Source: Prosapia bicincta (lineage: Eukaryota > Arthropoda > Insecta > Hemiptera > Cercopidae). From it: DNA of 64,000 nt. Shown here one piece after another: positions 43,940-56,600 of the stretch. The notes beneath the pieces were generated by a model. It was not told the DNA's origin. It did no database searches and was given only the letters and a program-made list of their open reading frames with translations. A program made the position numbers and the translations under genes. Position 1 is the first letter of the stretch. Each line of letters starts with the position of its first letter. The DNA lies in contig JBAIZL010000006.1 in NCBI GenBank assembly GCA_036971475.1, positions 66,113,398-66,177,397 on the forward strand, written 5' to 3'.

Positions 43940-45570
43940 TTATTTATTTTTTATATCCCAGAGAGGGACTTGAAATTTTCAATTTAGAAAGAAATTTTGC
44001 AAATGTTTGATCTGAAAGACAAAACTTCGTAAGTGACTGACTTAATTAACAATCAAAGTATGACCTAAGCTGAAAATGTTAGAGACTTGAATATTATTTG
44101 CAGTATCTGAAATGTAAATCTGTGCGTTGATGTTCGTTAGGAATAAATGTCTTCAGTAAATGGCCACAGACATTGTAGCAGTCTAATATTGTACGGGGAC
44201 GGTCATGTTGAGGTCTTAAGGAGTTTAAAAGCCGTTCAAAGAACAACAGAAACATTATTTCTCAAGGTATTGCCAGAAATTTAAAAATAATACATATTTG
44301 TTTTATATTAAGGGCAAAGACTTTGAAAAAAATTGAGTTTGACCAACAAGAATAACTTTAGTATCATGCACTTAAATGCAAGGAAATTATCGGAAAACTA
44401 TATCCCAGATGGACAGGCCAACAGACGTTTAACATCTCTAAGATCTTCTCGCTCACTTTTTTCGTAATGCATCACCTTTGAGATATCTCCTACAAACTTT
44501 TGTATTATCATTTCTCATGATAAGGCTAGGCTAATGTATATTTCTAATCATTATAAACTTTTCGATTCTACTGTATCCAACCCCGGGACTCTTCACTCTC
44601 TCTCCACCAGGACTTTTCAGCATGCATCTATAACCAAATATTTTAAAAGACCAGAATCGTTTCATGATATCCGCTTTCACTGTCCTGCCTTCATTCCATA
44701 CAGTTCATACACCTTTTCCTCTTCTACTCTCATCTTCAGTTATTTATTTCCTGCAGGATTTTATATTTCTCATGGCACAATCAAAGTATTGTATGTTTCT
44801 CTTTTACATGTAATGTTTTAATTTTTTTCCATCCTACCCATTCATACTAGTCATTTTGTGCTAGTACGTACTGTCACCCTCTGCACTCTCAGTACCTATA
44901 CTATATAAACTTTTTTTCTAGTGGCATCAGTTAATTAATTCTCACATCCGTAAAGGATATATTACAGTTTTTCGTTTACTATACTCCAACGTCCGTTATT
45001 ATTTGGTTTTTTAATCTAGTTTTTACACCAGAACTTTTCTCTAAAGTTGGTGACCTGAATTTTGGTTTACCTATTTTCGTTTGTCTCATATTATAATTTC
45101 AATCATTGCATTATTGTCTACTAACTTAATATATGAGCGAATCTAACATGATTATAAAACTCACTAGATATCCATTCATTATAAGAAAAACTGGTACAAT
45201 GATTCAAATGGTGGTACTGAGCTAAAGAAATAAAACTTTATTTTTATATGCATTAGATTATTTAAAATACGTGGAAAATAAAATTTTTTTCTGAACGCTG
45301 GGATATGCTGAAACTAACAGTTGAATCGCTGTAAGAGTTAATCTAAACATGCCGTGCTGAAGTACTATTTCCGTGAACATCCCCTAAGTGTTATGCACAT
45401 GTAAATAAATCCACCTTTAAACCTTGCATACCAGCTTAGCGTCCATTCTGAACGAAGTACCTTACAAATTCTTTTTACCGGCGATCCGACCGTTCGGTTT
45501 AAATACGCATTATGAGTTTCCTTTCCTTTTAAATTTCCGGTGACGTCACAGTTACTGATTCTGTTTTTAA
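43940..45570. other. Intergenic DNA
   Basis: The 95-codon plus frame (44534-44821) is rich in Ser, Tyr and Phe and unrecognised. A perfect cAMP-response-element-type palindrome TGACGTCA lies at 45541-45548 just upstream of repeat R3 copy b. Confidence 0.45.
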
Positions 45571-45574
45571 TATA

Positions 45575-45790
45575 CGCTTATAGATATTAAAATGAAATCT
45601 CTTTCAGTTTATTAAAAAACTCGAGCGAATTTCAAGATGGCGGATAATTATTTGTCGTACAACGGGATTACGTTTCGTTCAGATTGCATCACAATACCAT
45701 TTAGAATATTGGATTACTTAATATAGTAATTTATGTCCTTTTGAACTTAATCGAATCTGAGATTTAATATAAAATAAGAGGGAGGAGGTA
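45575..45790 (+). repeat. Dispersed repeat R3, copy b, with AAGATGGCGG
   Basis: Partner of 22920-23150. AAGATGGCGGATAATTA is at 45634-45650, with GGGATTACGTTTCGTTCAG and GAACTTAATCGAATCTGAG downstream in the same order as copy a. Confidence 0.65.
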
Positions 45791-45794
45791 ATAT

Positions 45795-47730
45795 TCTACT
45801 GTATTTATTATTGAAATTTATATTTTATAAGTGTAATTATCTTTTATCGGATGATTTAGTAAAACGTAATTGTTAGGAAACATTTTGCTAAATAAAACAC
45901 AAATAATGTTCGCTAAGAGAAGGAATTTTTCGCAATTTAGTTTAAATGAATTAGTTGTAACAAATTACTGATAAAACTGTTTTTAGTTAGTTCAATATAA
46001 TGTTCGAAAATTAATGTTTTATCTCGGTGAGTATATTGAGTTTTGTCTATGCAGTATGATTTTTTCCTGGCGAGTAACTTAATTTCAGTCATTATCGCCA
46101 ATAAATATGAGTAGTTTGTAAAATACTAATTTAAATAATATAACAGTTGAATAAATAAATAAAAAATAATAAGACTATATAAAAAGAAATACACAACAAA
46201 ATATACAACAATAGTATATGACTGGAAATTCGTACCATGGGTTAAGTTTGAAGGGCTAATAGAAATATTTTTTTTATTGTCTGAAGAAATATAACTAACA
46301 AATAACTTTAAAGATGAGAATATCCGTGAGAAAATATGAGTTAAATTTTGTTACAATAGCCTAACAGATTTCATGTAGCTTAACTGGATCCATGTATGTA
46401 AGCTAAGGTTATTATAGAGGGACAAGATAATGGTAGGTTTTTTCTCATTTTTTCTATGAACTCAGAATTAAATGCAATTCACAAAAAGTTGTATGAAATA
46501 GAAGGCAGAACACGAAGTGAGATGCCAAAAATCTATTGTTATTTTATGAAATGTTTTGTTGTAGGCGCACTCTGAATATGCACTTGCTGTACACGGTGAT
46601 TGACGCGAAGGTATTGGATATGACGAGAATAAAAACTTATAAATAATACAAAACAACGGAACCTCAGGCATGTCACGAGAAATGATAAATACAAATGCCT
46701 TTAGCTAGTAACTGAAAGGAAGGTCTTAGAAAAGAGAACAGTCTAAAGGGGTGGAATATGAGTCTGAAGTATTTAGGATCATTCTTGGATATCTTTAGAA
46801 GGTTGGTTTTTAGAGTTGAATACTTCATTCGGCCTATTAACCTGTAGAAGTCTATGTAGTCAGAATAGAATGTAAGACTAGAAAAAGATAGTTCATGAAT
46901 CGTTCACTTAATTATTGAGCAAAGAACTATATATGTTCAAAAAAACATTGATGAATGGGCATTCAGGCACGATGGTTTCAAAAAATTAATAAACGAATTC
47001 AGAATTCCAGAAAATATGTAAGTGTGAAACAAAGCCAAATTGACAAAAGAATAGCACCAAAGTGTTTGTAATGTTTTTCTGTTGTGAAACTAAAGATATT
47101 TTGTGAAACTTGATTACTATTACATGAAATGTATATAGTTCTCGGTTACTACTAGAGGTCAAATACCGTTTTACCGAACACCATCATAACGAAATTTTCA
47201 GTATAAAGCATTTTTTATCGAGTTTAGTTTGGCTCCCCATATGAATACGTGTGTAACAAATCTCATTGTAAAGATACAATAACACGTACATTCCAGTATA
47301 ACAGCATACAGTTAGACTACAAAATTATAATTAAGTTGTCGAAATTAACGTTTATCGCAGTATAATTATTTATTGTATAATTGCATAATAATAATTTATT
47401 AATGATTTATTTATTGAATTAATAATTGTACTAATAAATTATTATATAATAATTGCAGTTTGTATAATTATTGTAATGAATGTTACAGTATAGGTGTGAC
47501 ACGTAAGGTGGCAGTTGACCGATCGATAGAAGTTCTGTACTAACCTAGGTTATAAAAATATCGCTTCGTCATGCGGTTGCGTCAATTGTCCTCGCGTCAC
47601 TCGAAAAGGCGTTTCAGTAGAAAAAATACGAAATGTTTTTAGTGATGTATGTCTACATCCGCGGAAATGTTCGCAGAACGGTCTTTATCCAATCTCCGCC
47701 ACAACCCTGCCTGTAGTGCCATGCCAGGTC
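45795..47730. other. AT-rich intergenic DNA, CG-richer next to the satellite
   Basis: A self-complementary AT stretch lies at about 47370-47465. From about 47510 to 47730 CG dinucleotides increase (ATCGCTTCGTCATGCGG, CCTCGCGTCACTCG) up to the first satellite unit. No gene seen. Confidence 0.5.
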
Positions 47731-48109
47731 CAATTGCCAGGTTAAGTGTCAACACCAATAGACAACAGTATACGGTTAATGTACAGTAGTTTTAGGCGTC
47801 TGTAGTTTATTGTATTTTAGGGAATTAATTCATAATTGAGATAAAAGGGGTGAAACGACTTTGCCAGCTCAAGTGTCAACACCTATGCACTACTGTTACA
47901 GTACGTGTACAGTAGTTTCAAGTATCTGTATTGAACTGTATTTTAGTGCATAAATTCATAACACAGAAACAAGGGGTGAAACGACTATACCAGCTCAAGT
48001 GTCAACACCTATGCACTACTCTTACAGTACGTGTACAGTAGTTTCAACTATCTGTAGTGAACTGTATTTTAGTGCATAAATTCATAACACAGAAACAAGG
48101 GGTGAAACT

Positions 48110-50210
48110 ACTTTGCCAGCTCAAGTGTCAACACCTATGCACTACTGTTACAGTACGTGTACAGTAATTTCAACTATATGTAGTGAACTGTATTTTAGTG
48201 CATAAATTCAGAACACAGAAACAAGGGGTGAAACTACTTTGCCAGCTCAAGTGTCAACACCTATGCACTACTGTTACAGTACGTGTACAGTAGTTTCAAC
48301 TATCTGTAGTGAACTGTATTTTAGTGCATAAATTCAGAACACAGAAACAAGGGGTGAAACTACTTTGCCAGCTCAAGTGTCAACACCTATGCACTACTGT
48401 TACAGTACGTGTACAGTAGTTTCAACTATCTGTAGTGAACTGTATTTTAGTGCATACATTCACAACACAGAAACAAGGGGTGAAACGACTATACCAGCTC
48501 AAGTGTCAACACCTATGCACTACTGTTACAGTTCATGTACAGTAGTTTCAACTATCTGTAGTGAACTGTATTTTAGGGCATACATTCACAACACAGAAAC
48601 AAGGGGTGAAACGACTTTGCCAGCTCAAGTGTCAACACCTATGCACTACTGTTACAGTACGTGTACAGTAGTTTCAACTATCTGTATTGAACTGTATTTT
48701 AGTGCATAAATTCATAACACAGAAACAAGGGGTGAAACGACTATACCAGCTCAAGTGTCAACACCTATGCACTACTGTTACAGTACGTGTACAGTAGTTT
48801 CAACTATCTGTAGTGAACTGTATTTTAGTGCATAAATTCATAACACAGAAACAAGGGGTGAAACTACTTTGCCAGCTCAAGTGTCAACACCTATGCACTA
48901 CTGTTACAGTACGTGTACAGTAGTTTCAACTATCTGTAGTGAACTGTAATTTAGTGCATACATTCACAACACAGAAACAAGGGGTGAAACGACTTTGCCA
49001 GCTCAAGTGTCAACACATATGCACTACTGTTACAGTACGTGTACAGTAGTTTCAACTATTTGTAGTGAACTGTATTTTAGTGCATAAATTCATAACACAG
49101 AAACAAGGAGTGAAACTACTTTGCTAGCTCAAGTGTCAACACCTATGCACTACTGTTACAGTACATGTACAGTAGTTTCAACTATCTGTAGTGAACTGTA
49201 TTTTAGTGCATAAATTCAGAACACAGAAAAAAGGGGTGAAACTACTATACCAGCTCAAGTGTCAACACCTATGCACTACTGTTACAGTACGTGTACAGTA
49301 GTTTCAACTATCTGTAGTGAACTGTTTTTTAGTGCATAAATTCAAAACACAGAAACAAGGGGTGAAACTACTTTGCCAGCTCAAGTGTCAACACCTATGC
49401 ACTACTGTTACAGTACGTGTACAGTAGTTTCAACTATCTGTAGTGAACTGTATTTTAGTGCATAAATTCAGAACACAGAAACAAGGGGTGAAACTACTTT
49501 GCCAGCTCAAGTGTCAACACCTATGCACTACTGTTACAGTACGTGTACAGTAGTTTCAACTATCTGTAGTGAACTGTATTTTAGTGCATACATTCACAAC
49601 ACAGAAACAAGGGGTGAAACGACTATACCAGCTCAAGTGTCAACACCTATGCACTACTGTTACAGTACATGTACAGTAGTTTCAACTATCTGTAGTGAAC
49701 TGTATTTTAGGGCATACATTCACAACACAGAAACAAGGGGTGAAACGACTTTGCCAGCTCAAGTGTCAACACCTATGCACTACTGTTACAGTACGTGTAC
49801 AGTAGTTTCAACTATCTGTATTGAACTGTATTTTAGTGCATAAATTCATAACACAGAAACAAGGGGTGAAACGACTATACCAGCTCAAGTGTCAACACCT
49901 ATGCACTACTGTTACAGTACGTGTACAGTAGTTTCAACTATCTGTAGTGAACTGTATTTTAGGGCATAAATTCATAACACAGAAACAAGGGGTGAAACGA
50001 CTTTGCCAGCTCAAGTGTCAACACCTATGCACTACTGTTACAGTACGTGTACAATAGTTTCAACTATCTGTATTGATCTGTATTTTAGTGCATAAATTCA
50101 TAACACAGAAACAAGGGGTGAAACGACTATACCAGCTCAAGTGTCAACACCTATGCACTACTGTACAGTACGTGTACAGTAGTTTCAACTATCTGTAGTG
50201 AACTGTAATT
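48110..50210. repeat. Higher-order duplication of nine monomers (1134 bp) inside the 126-bp satellite
   Basis: The set of three read-through monomers beginning at 48365 recurs at 49499 (offset 1134 = 9 x 126) with the same private changes, such as CATACATTCACAAC and TTAGGGCATACATTC. The neighbouring variants (ACACATATGC at about 49013 and 50272) sit at a similar offset, less the 1-bp deletion and with one extra monomer. Confidence 0.75.
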
Positions 50211-53200
50211 TAGTGCATACATTCACAACACAGAAACAAGGGGTGAAACGACTTTGCCAGCTCAAGTGTCAACACATATGCACTACTGTTACAGTACGTG
50301 TACAGTAGTTTCAACTATTTGTAGTGAACCGTATTTTAGTGCATAAATTCATAACACAGAAACAAGGAGTGAAACTACTTTGCTAGCTCAAGTGTCAACA
50401 CCTATGCATTACTGTTACAGTACGTGTACAGTAGTTTCAACTATCTGTATTGAACTGTATTTTAGTTCATAAATTCATAACACAGAAACAAGGGGTGAAA
50501 CGACTATACCAGCTCAAGTGTCAACACCTTTGCACTACTGTTACAGTACATGTACAGTAGTTTCAACTATCTGTAGTGAACTGTATTTTAGTGCATAAAT
50601 TCAGAACACAGAAAAAAGGGGTGAAACTACTATACCAGCTCAAGTGTCAACACCTATGCACTACTGTTACAGTACGTGTACAGTAGTTTCAACTATCTGT
50701 AGTGAACTGTTTTTTAGTGCATAAATTCAGAACACAGAAACAAGGGGTGAAACTACTGTGCCAGCTCAAGTGTCAACACCTATGCACTACTGTTACAGTA
50801 CGTGTACAGTAGTTTCAACTATCTGTAGTGAACTGTATTTTAGTGCATAAATTCATAACACAGAAACAAGGGGTGAAACGACTTTGCCAGCTAAAGTGTC
50901 AACACCTATGCACTACTGCTACAGTACGTGTACAGTAGGTTCAACTATCTGTAGTGAACTGTATTTTAGTGCATAAATTCATAATACAGAAACAAGGGGT
51001 GAAACGACTTTGCCAGCTCAAGTGTCAACACCTATGCACTACTGTTACAGTACGTGTACAGTAGTTTCAACTATCTGTAGTGAACTGTATTTTAGTGCAT
51101 AAATTCATAACACAGAAACAAGGGGTGAAACTACTTTGCTAGCTCAAGTGTCAACACCTATGCATTACTGTTACAGTACGTGTACAGTAGTTTCAACTAT
51201 ATGTAGTAAACTGTATTTTAGTTCATAAATTCATAACACAGAAACAAGGGGTAAAACGACTTTGCCAGCTCAACTGTCAACACATATGCACTACTGTTAC
51301 AGTACGTGTACAGTAGTTTCAAAAATTTGTAGTGAACTGTATTTTAGTGCATACATTCATAACACAGAAACAAGGGGTGAAACGACTATACCAGCTCAAG
51401 TTTCAACACTTATGCACTACTGTTACAGTACGTGTACAGTAGTTTCAACTATCTGTAGTGAACTGTTTTTTAGTGCATAAATTCAGAACACAGAAAAAAG
51501 GGGTGAAACTACTATACCAGCTCAAGTGTCAACACCTATGCACTACTGTTACAGTACGTGTACAGTAGTTTCAACTATCTGTAGTGAACTGTTTTTAGTG
51601 CATAAATTCAGAACACAGAAACAAGGGCTGAAACTACTTTGCCAGCTCAAGTGTCAACACCTATGCACTACTGTTACAGTACTTGTACAGTAGTTTCAAC
51701 TATCTGTAGTGAACTGAATTTTAGTGCATAAATTCATAACACAGAAACAAGGGGTGAAACGACTATACCAGCTCAAGTGTAAACACCTATGCACTACTGT
51801 TACACTACGTGTACAGTAGTTTCAACTATTTGTAGTGAACTGTATTTTAGTGCATAAATTCATAACACAGAAACAAGGGGTGAAACTACTTTGCCAGCTC
51901 AAGTGTCAACACCTATGCACTACTGTTACAGTACGTGTACAGTAGTTTCAACTATCTGTAGTGAACTGTATTTTAGTGCATAAATTCTTAACACAGAAAC
52001 AAGGGGTGAAACGACTTTGCCAGCTCAAGTGTCAACACCTATGCACTACTGTTACAGTACGTGTACAGTAGGTTCAACTATCTGTAGTGAACTGTATTTT
52101 AGTGCATAAATTCATAACACAGAAACAAGGGGTGAAACGAATTTGCCAGCTCAAGTGTCATCACCTATGCACTACTGTTACATTACGTGTACATTAGTTT
52201 CAACTAGCTGTAGTGAACTGTATTTTAGTTCATAAATTCATAACACAGAAACAAGGGGTGAAACGACTTTGCCAGCTCAAGTGTCAACACCTATGCACTA
52301 CTGTTACAGTACGTGTACAGTAGTTTCAACTATTTGTAGTGAACTGTATTTTAGCGCATAAATTCATAACCCAGAAACAAGGGGTGAAACGACTTTGCCA
52401 GCTCAAGTGTCAACACCTATACACTACTGTTACAGTACGTGTACAGTAGTTTCATCTATCTGTAGTGAACTGTTTTTTAGTGCATAAATTCAGAACACAG
52501 AAACAAGGGGTGAAACGACTTTGCCAGCTCAAGTGTCAACACCTATGCACTACTGTTACAGTACGTGTACAGTAGTTTCAACTATTTGTAGTGAACTGTA
52601 TTTTAGCGCATAAATTCATAACACAGAAACAAGGGGTGAAACGACTTTGCAAGCTCGTGTCAACACCTATGCACTACTGTTACAGTACGTGTACAGTAGT
52701 TTCAAATATTTGTAGTGAACTGTATTTTAGGGCATAAATTCATAACACAGAAACAAGGGGTGAAACTACTTTGCCAGCTCAAGTGTCAACACCTATGCAC
52801 TACTGTTACAGTACGTGTACAGTAGTTTCAACTATTTGTAGTGAACTGTATTTTAGTGCATAAATTCAGAACACAGAAAAAAGGGGTGAAACTACTATAC
52901 CAGCTCAAGTGTCAACACCTATGAACTACTGTTACAGTACGTGTACAGTAGTTTCAACTATCTGTAGTGAACTGTTTTTAGTGCATAAATTCAGAACACA
53001 GAAACAAGGGCTGAAACTACTTTGCCAGCTCAAGTGTCAACACCTATGCACTACTGTTACAGTACTTGTACAGTAGTTTCAACTATCTGTAGTGAACTGA
53101 ATTTTAGTGCATAAATTCATAACACAGAAACAAGGGGTGAAACGACTATACCAGCTCAAGTGTAAACACCTATGCACTACTGTTACACTACGTGTACAGT

Positions 53201-53679
53201 AGTTTCAACTATTTGTAGTGAACTGTATTTTAGTGCATAAATTCATAACACAGAAACAAGGGGTGAAACTACTTTGCCAGCTCAAGTGTCAACACCTATG
53301 CACTACTGTTACAGTACGTGTACAGTAGTTTCAACTATCTGTAGTGAACTGTATTTTAGTGCATAAATTCATAACACAGAAACAAGGGGTGAAACGACTT
53401 TGCCAGCTCAAGTGTCAACACCTATGCACTACTGTTACAGTACGTGTACAGTAGTTTCAACTAGCTGTAGTGAACTGTATTTTAGGGCATACATTTACAA
53501 CACAGAAACAAGGGGTGAAACGACTATACCAACTCATGTGTAAACACCTATGCACTACTGTTACAGTACGTGTACAGTAGTTTCAACTATCTGTAGTGAA
53601 CTGTATTTTAGTGCATAAATTCAGAACACAGAAACAAAGTGTGAAACTACTATACCAGCTCAAATGTCAACACCAATGC

Positions 53680-56600
53680 ACTACTGCTACAGTACGTGTA
53701 CAGTAGTTTCAACTATCTGTAGTGAACTGTATTTTAGTGCATAAATTCATAACACAGAAACAAGGGGTGAAACGAATTTGCCAGCTCAAGTGTCATCACC
53801 TATGCACTACTGTTACATTACGTGTACATTAGTTTCAACTATCTGTAGTGAACTGTATTTTAGGGCATAAATTCATAACACATAAACAAGGGGTGAAACG
53901 ACTTTGCCAGCTCAAGTGTCAACACATATGTACTACTGTTACAGTACGTGTACAGTAGTTTCAACTATTTGTAGTGAACTGTATTTTAGTTCATAAATTC
54001 ATAACACAGAAACAAGGGGTGAAACGACTTTGCCAGCTCAAGTGTCAACACCTATGCACTACTGTTACAGTACGTGTACAGTAGTTTCAACTATTTGTAG
54101 TGAACTGTATTTTAGCGCATAAATTCATAACCCAGAAACAAGGGGTGAAACGACTTTGCCAGCTCAAGTGTCAACACCTATACACTACTGTTACAGTACG
54201 TGTACAGTAGTTTCATCTATCTGTAGTGAACTGTTTTTTAGTGCATAAATTCAGAACACAGAAAAAAGGGGTGAAACTACTATACCAGCTCAAGTGTCAA
54301 CACATATGCACTACTGTTACAGTACGTGTACAGTAGTTTCAAAAATTTGTAGTGAACTGTATTTTAGTGCATACATTCATAACACAGAAACAAGGGGTGA
54401 AACGACTAAACCAGCTCAAGTTTCAACACTTATGCACTACTGTTACAGTACGTGTACAGTAGTTTCAACTATCTGTAGTGAACTGTTTTTTAGTGCATAA
54501 ATTCAGAACACAGAAAAAAGGGTGAAACTACTATACCAGCTCAAGTGTCAACACCTATGCACTACTGTTACAGTACGTGTACAGTAGTTTCAACTATCTG
54601 TAGTGAACTGTTTTTAGTGCATAAATTCAGAACACAGAAACAAGGGCTGAAACTACTTTGCCAGCTCAAGTGTCAACACCTATGCACTACTGTTACAGTA
54701 CTTGTACAGTAGTTTCAACTATCTGTAGTGAACTGAATTTTAGTGCATAAATTCATAACACAGAAACAAGGGGTGAAACGACTATACCAGCTCAAGTGTA
54801 AACACCTATGCACTACTGTTACACTACGTGTACAGTAGTTTCAACTATTTGTAGTGAACTGTATTTTAGTGCATAAATTCATAACACAGAAACAAGGGGT
54901 GAAACTACTTTGCCAGCTCAAGTGTCAACACCTATGCACTACTGTTACAGTACGTGTACAGTAGTTTCAACTATCTGTAGTGAACTGTATTTTAGTGCAT
55001 AAATTCATAACACAGAAACAAGGGGTGAAACGACTTTGCCAGCTCAAGTGTCAACACCTATGCACTACTGTTACAGTACGTGTACAGTAGGTTCAACTAT
55101 CTGTAGTGAACTGTATTTTAGTGCATAAATTCATAACACAGAAACAAGGGGTGAAACGACTTTGCCAGCTCAAGTGTCAACACCTATGCACTACTGTTAC
55201 AGTACGTGTACAGTAGATTCAACTAGCTGTAGTGAACTGTATTTTAGGGCATACATTCACAACACAGAAACAAGGGGTGAAACGACTATACCAACTCATG
55301 TGTAAACACCTATGCACTACTGTTACAGTACGTGTACAGTAGTTTCAACTATCTGTAGTGAAATGTATTTTAGTGCATAAATTCAGAACACAGAAACAAA
55401 GTGTGAAACTACTATACCAGCTCAAATATCAACACCAATGCACTACTGCTACAGTACGTGTACAGTAGTTTCAACTATCTGTAGTGAACTGTATTTTAGT
55501 GCATAAATTCATAACACAGAAACAAGGGGTGAAACGAATTTGCCAGCTCAAGTGTCATCACCTATGCACTACTGTTACATTACGTGTACATTAGTTTCAA
55601 CTATCTGTAGTGAACTGTATTTTAGGGCATAAATTCATAACACATAAACAAGGGGTGAAACGACTTTGCCAGCTCAAGTGTCAACACATATGTACTACTG
55701 TTACAGTACGTGTACAGTAGTTTCAACTATTTGTAGTGAACTGTATTTTAGTTCATAAATTCATAACACAGAAACAAGGGGTGAAACGACTTTGCCAGCT
55801 CAAGTGTCAACACCTATGCACTACTGTTACAGTACGTGTACAGTAGTTTCAACTATTTGTAGTGAACTGTATTTTAGCGCATAAATTCATAACCCAGAAA
55901 CAAGGGGTGAAACGACTTTGCCAGCTCAAGTGTCAACACCTATACACTACTGTTACAGTACGTGTACAGTAGTTTCATCTATCTGTAGTGAACTGTTTTT
56001 TAGTGCATAAATTCAGAACACAGAAACAAGGGGTGAAACGACTTTGCCAGCTCAAGTGTCAACACCTATGCACTACTGTTACAGTACGTGTACAGTAGTT
56101 TCAACTATTTGTAGTGAACTGTATTTTAGCGCATAAATTCATAACACAGAAACAAGGGGTGAAACGACTTTGCAAGCTCGTGTCAACACCTATGCACTAC
56201 TGTTACAGTACGTGTACAGTAGTTTCAAATATTTGTAGTGAACTGTATTTTAGGGCATAAATTCATAACACAGAAACAAGGGGTGAAACTACTTTGCCAG
56301 CTCAAGTGTCAACACCTATGCACTACTGTTACAGTACGTGTACAGTAGTTTCAACTATTTGTAGTGAACTGTATTTTAGTGCATAAATTCAGAACACAGA
56401 AAAAAGGGGTGAAACTACTTTGCCAGCTCAAGTGTCAACACCTATGCACTACTGTTACAGTACTTGTACAGTAGTTTCAACTATCTGTAGTGAACTGAAT
56501 TTTAGTGCATAAATTCAGAACACAGAAAAAAGGGGTGAAACTACTTTGCCAGCTCAAGTGTCAACACCTATGCACTACTGTTACAGTACGTGTACAGTAG

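Noticed and set aside
44534..44821. 95-codon plus frame as a small gene
   Set aside because: No recognised domain and no upstream promoter or splice context that I can defend. A frame of this length is expected by chance in 64 kb.
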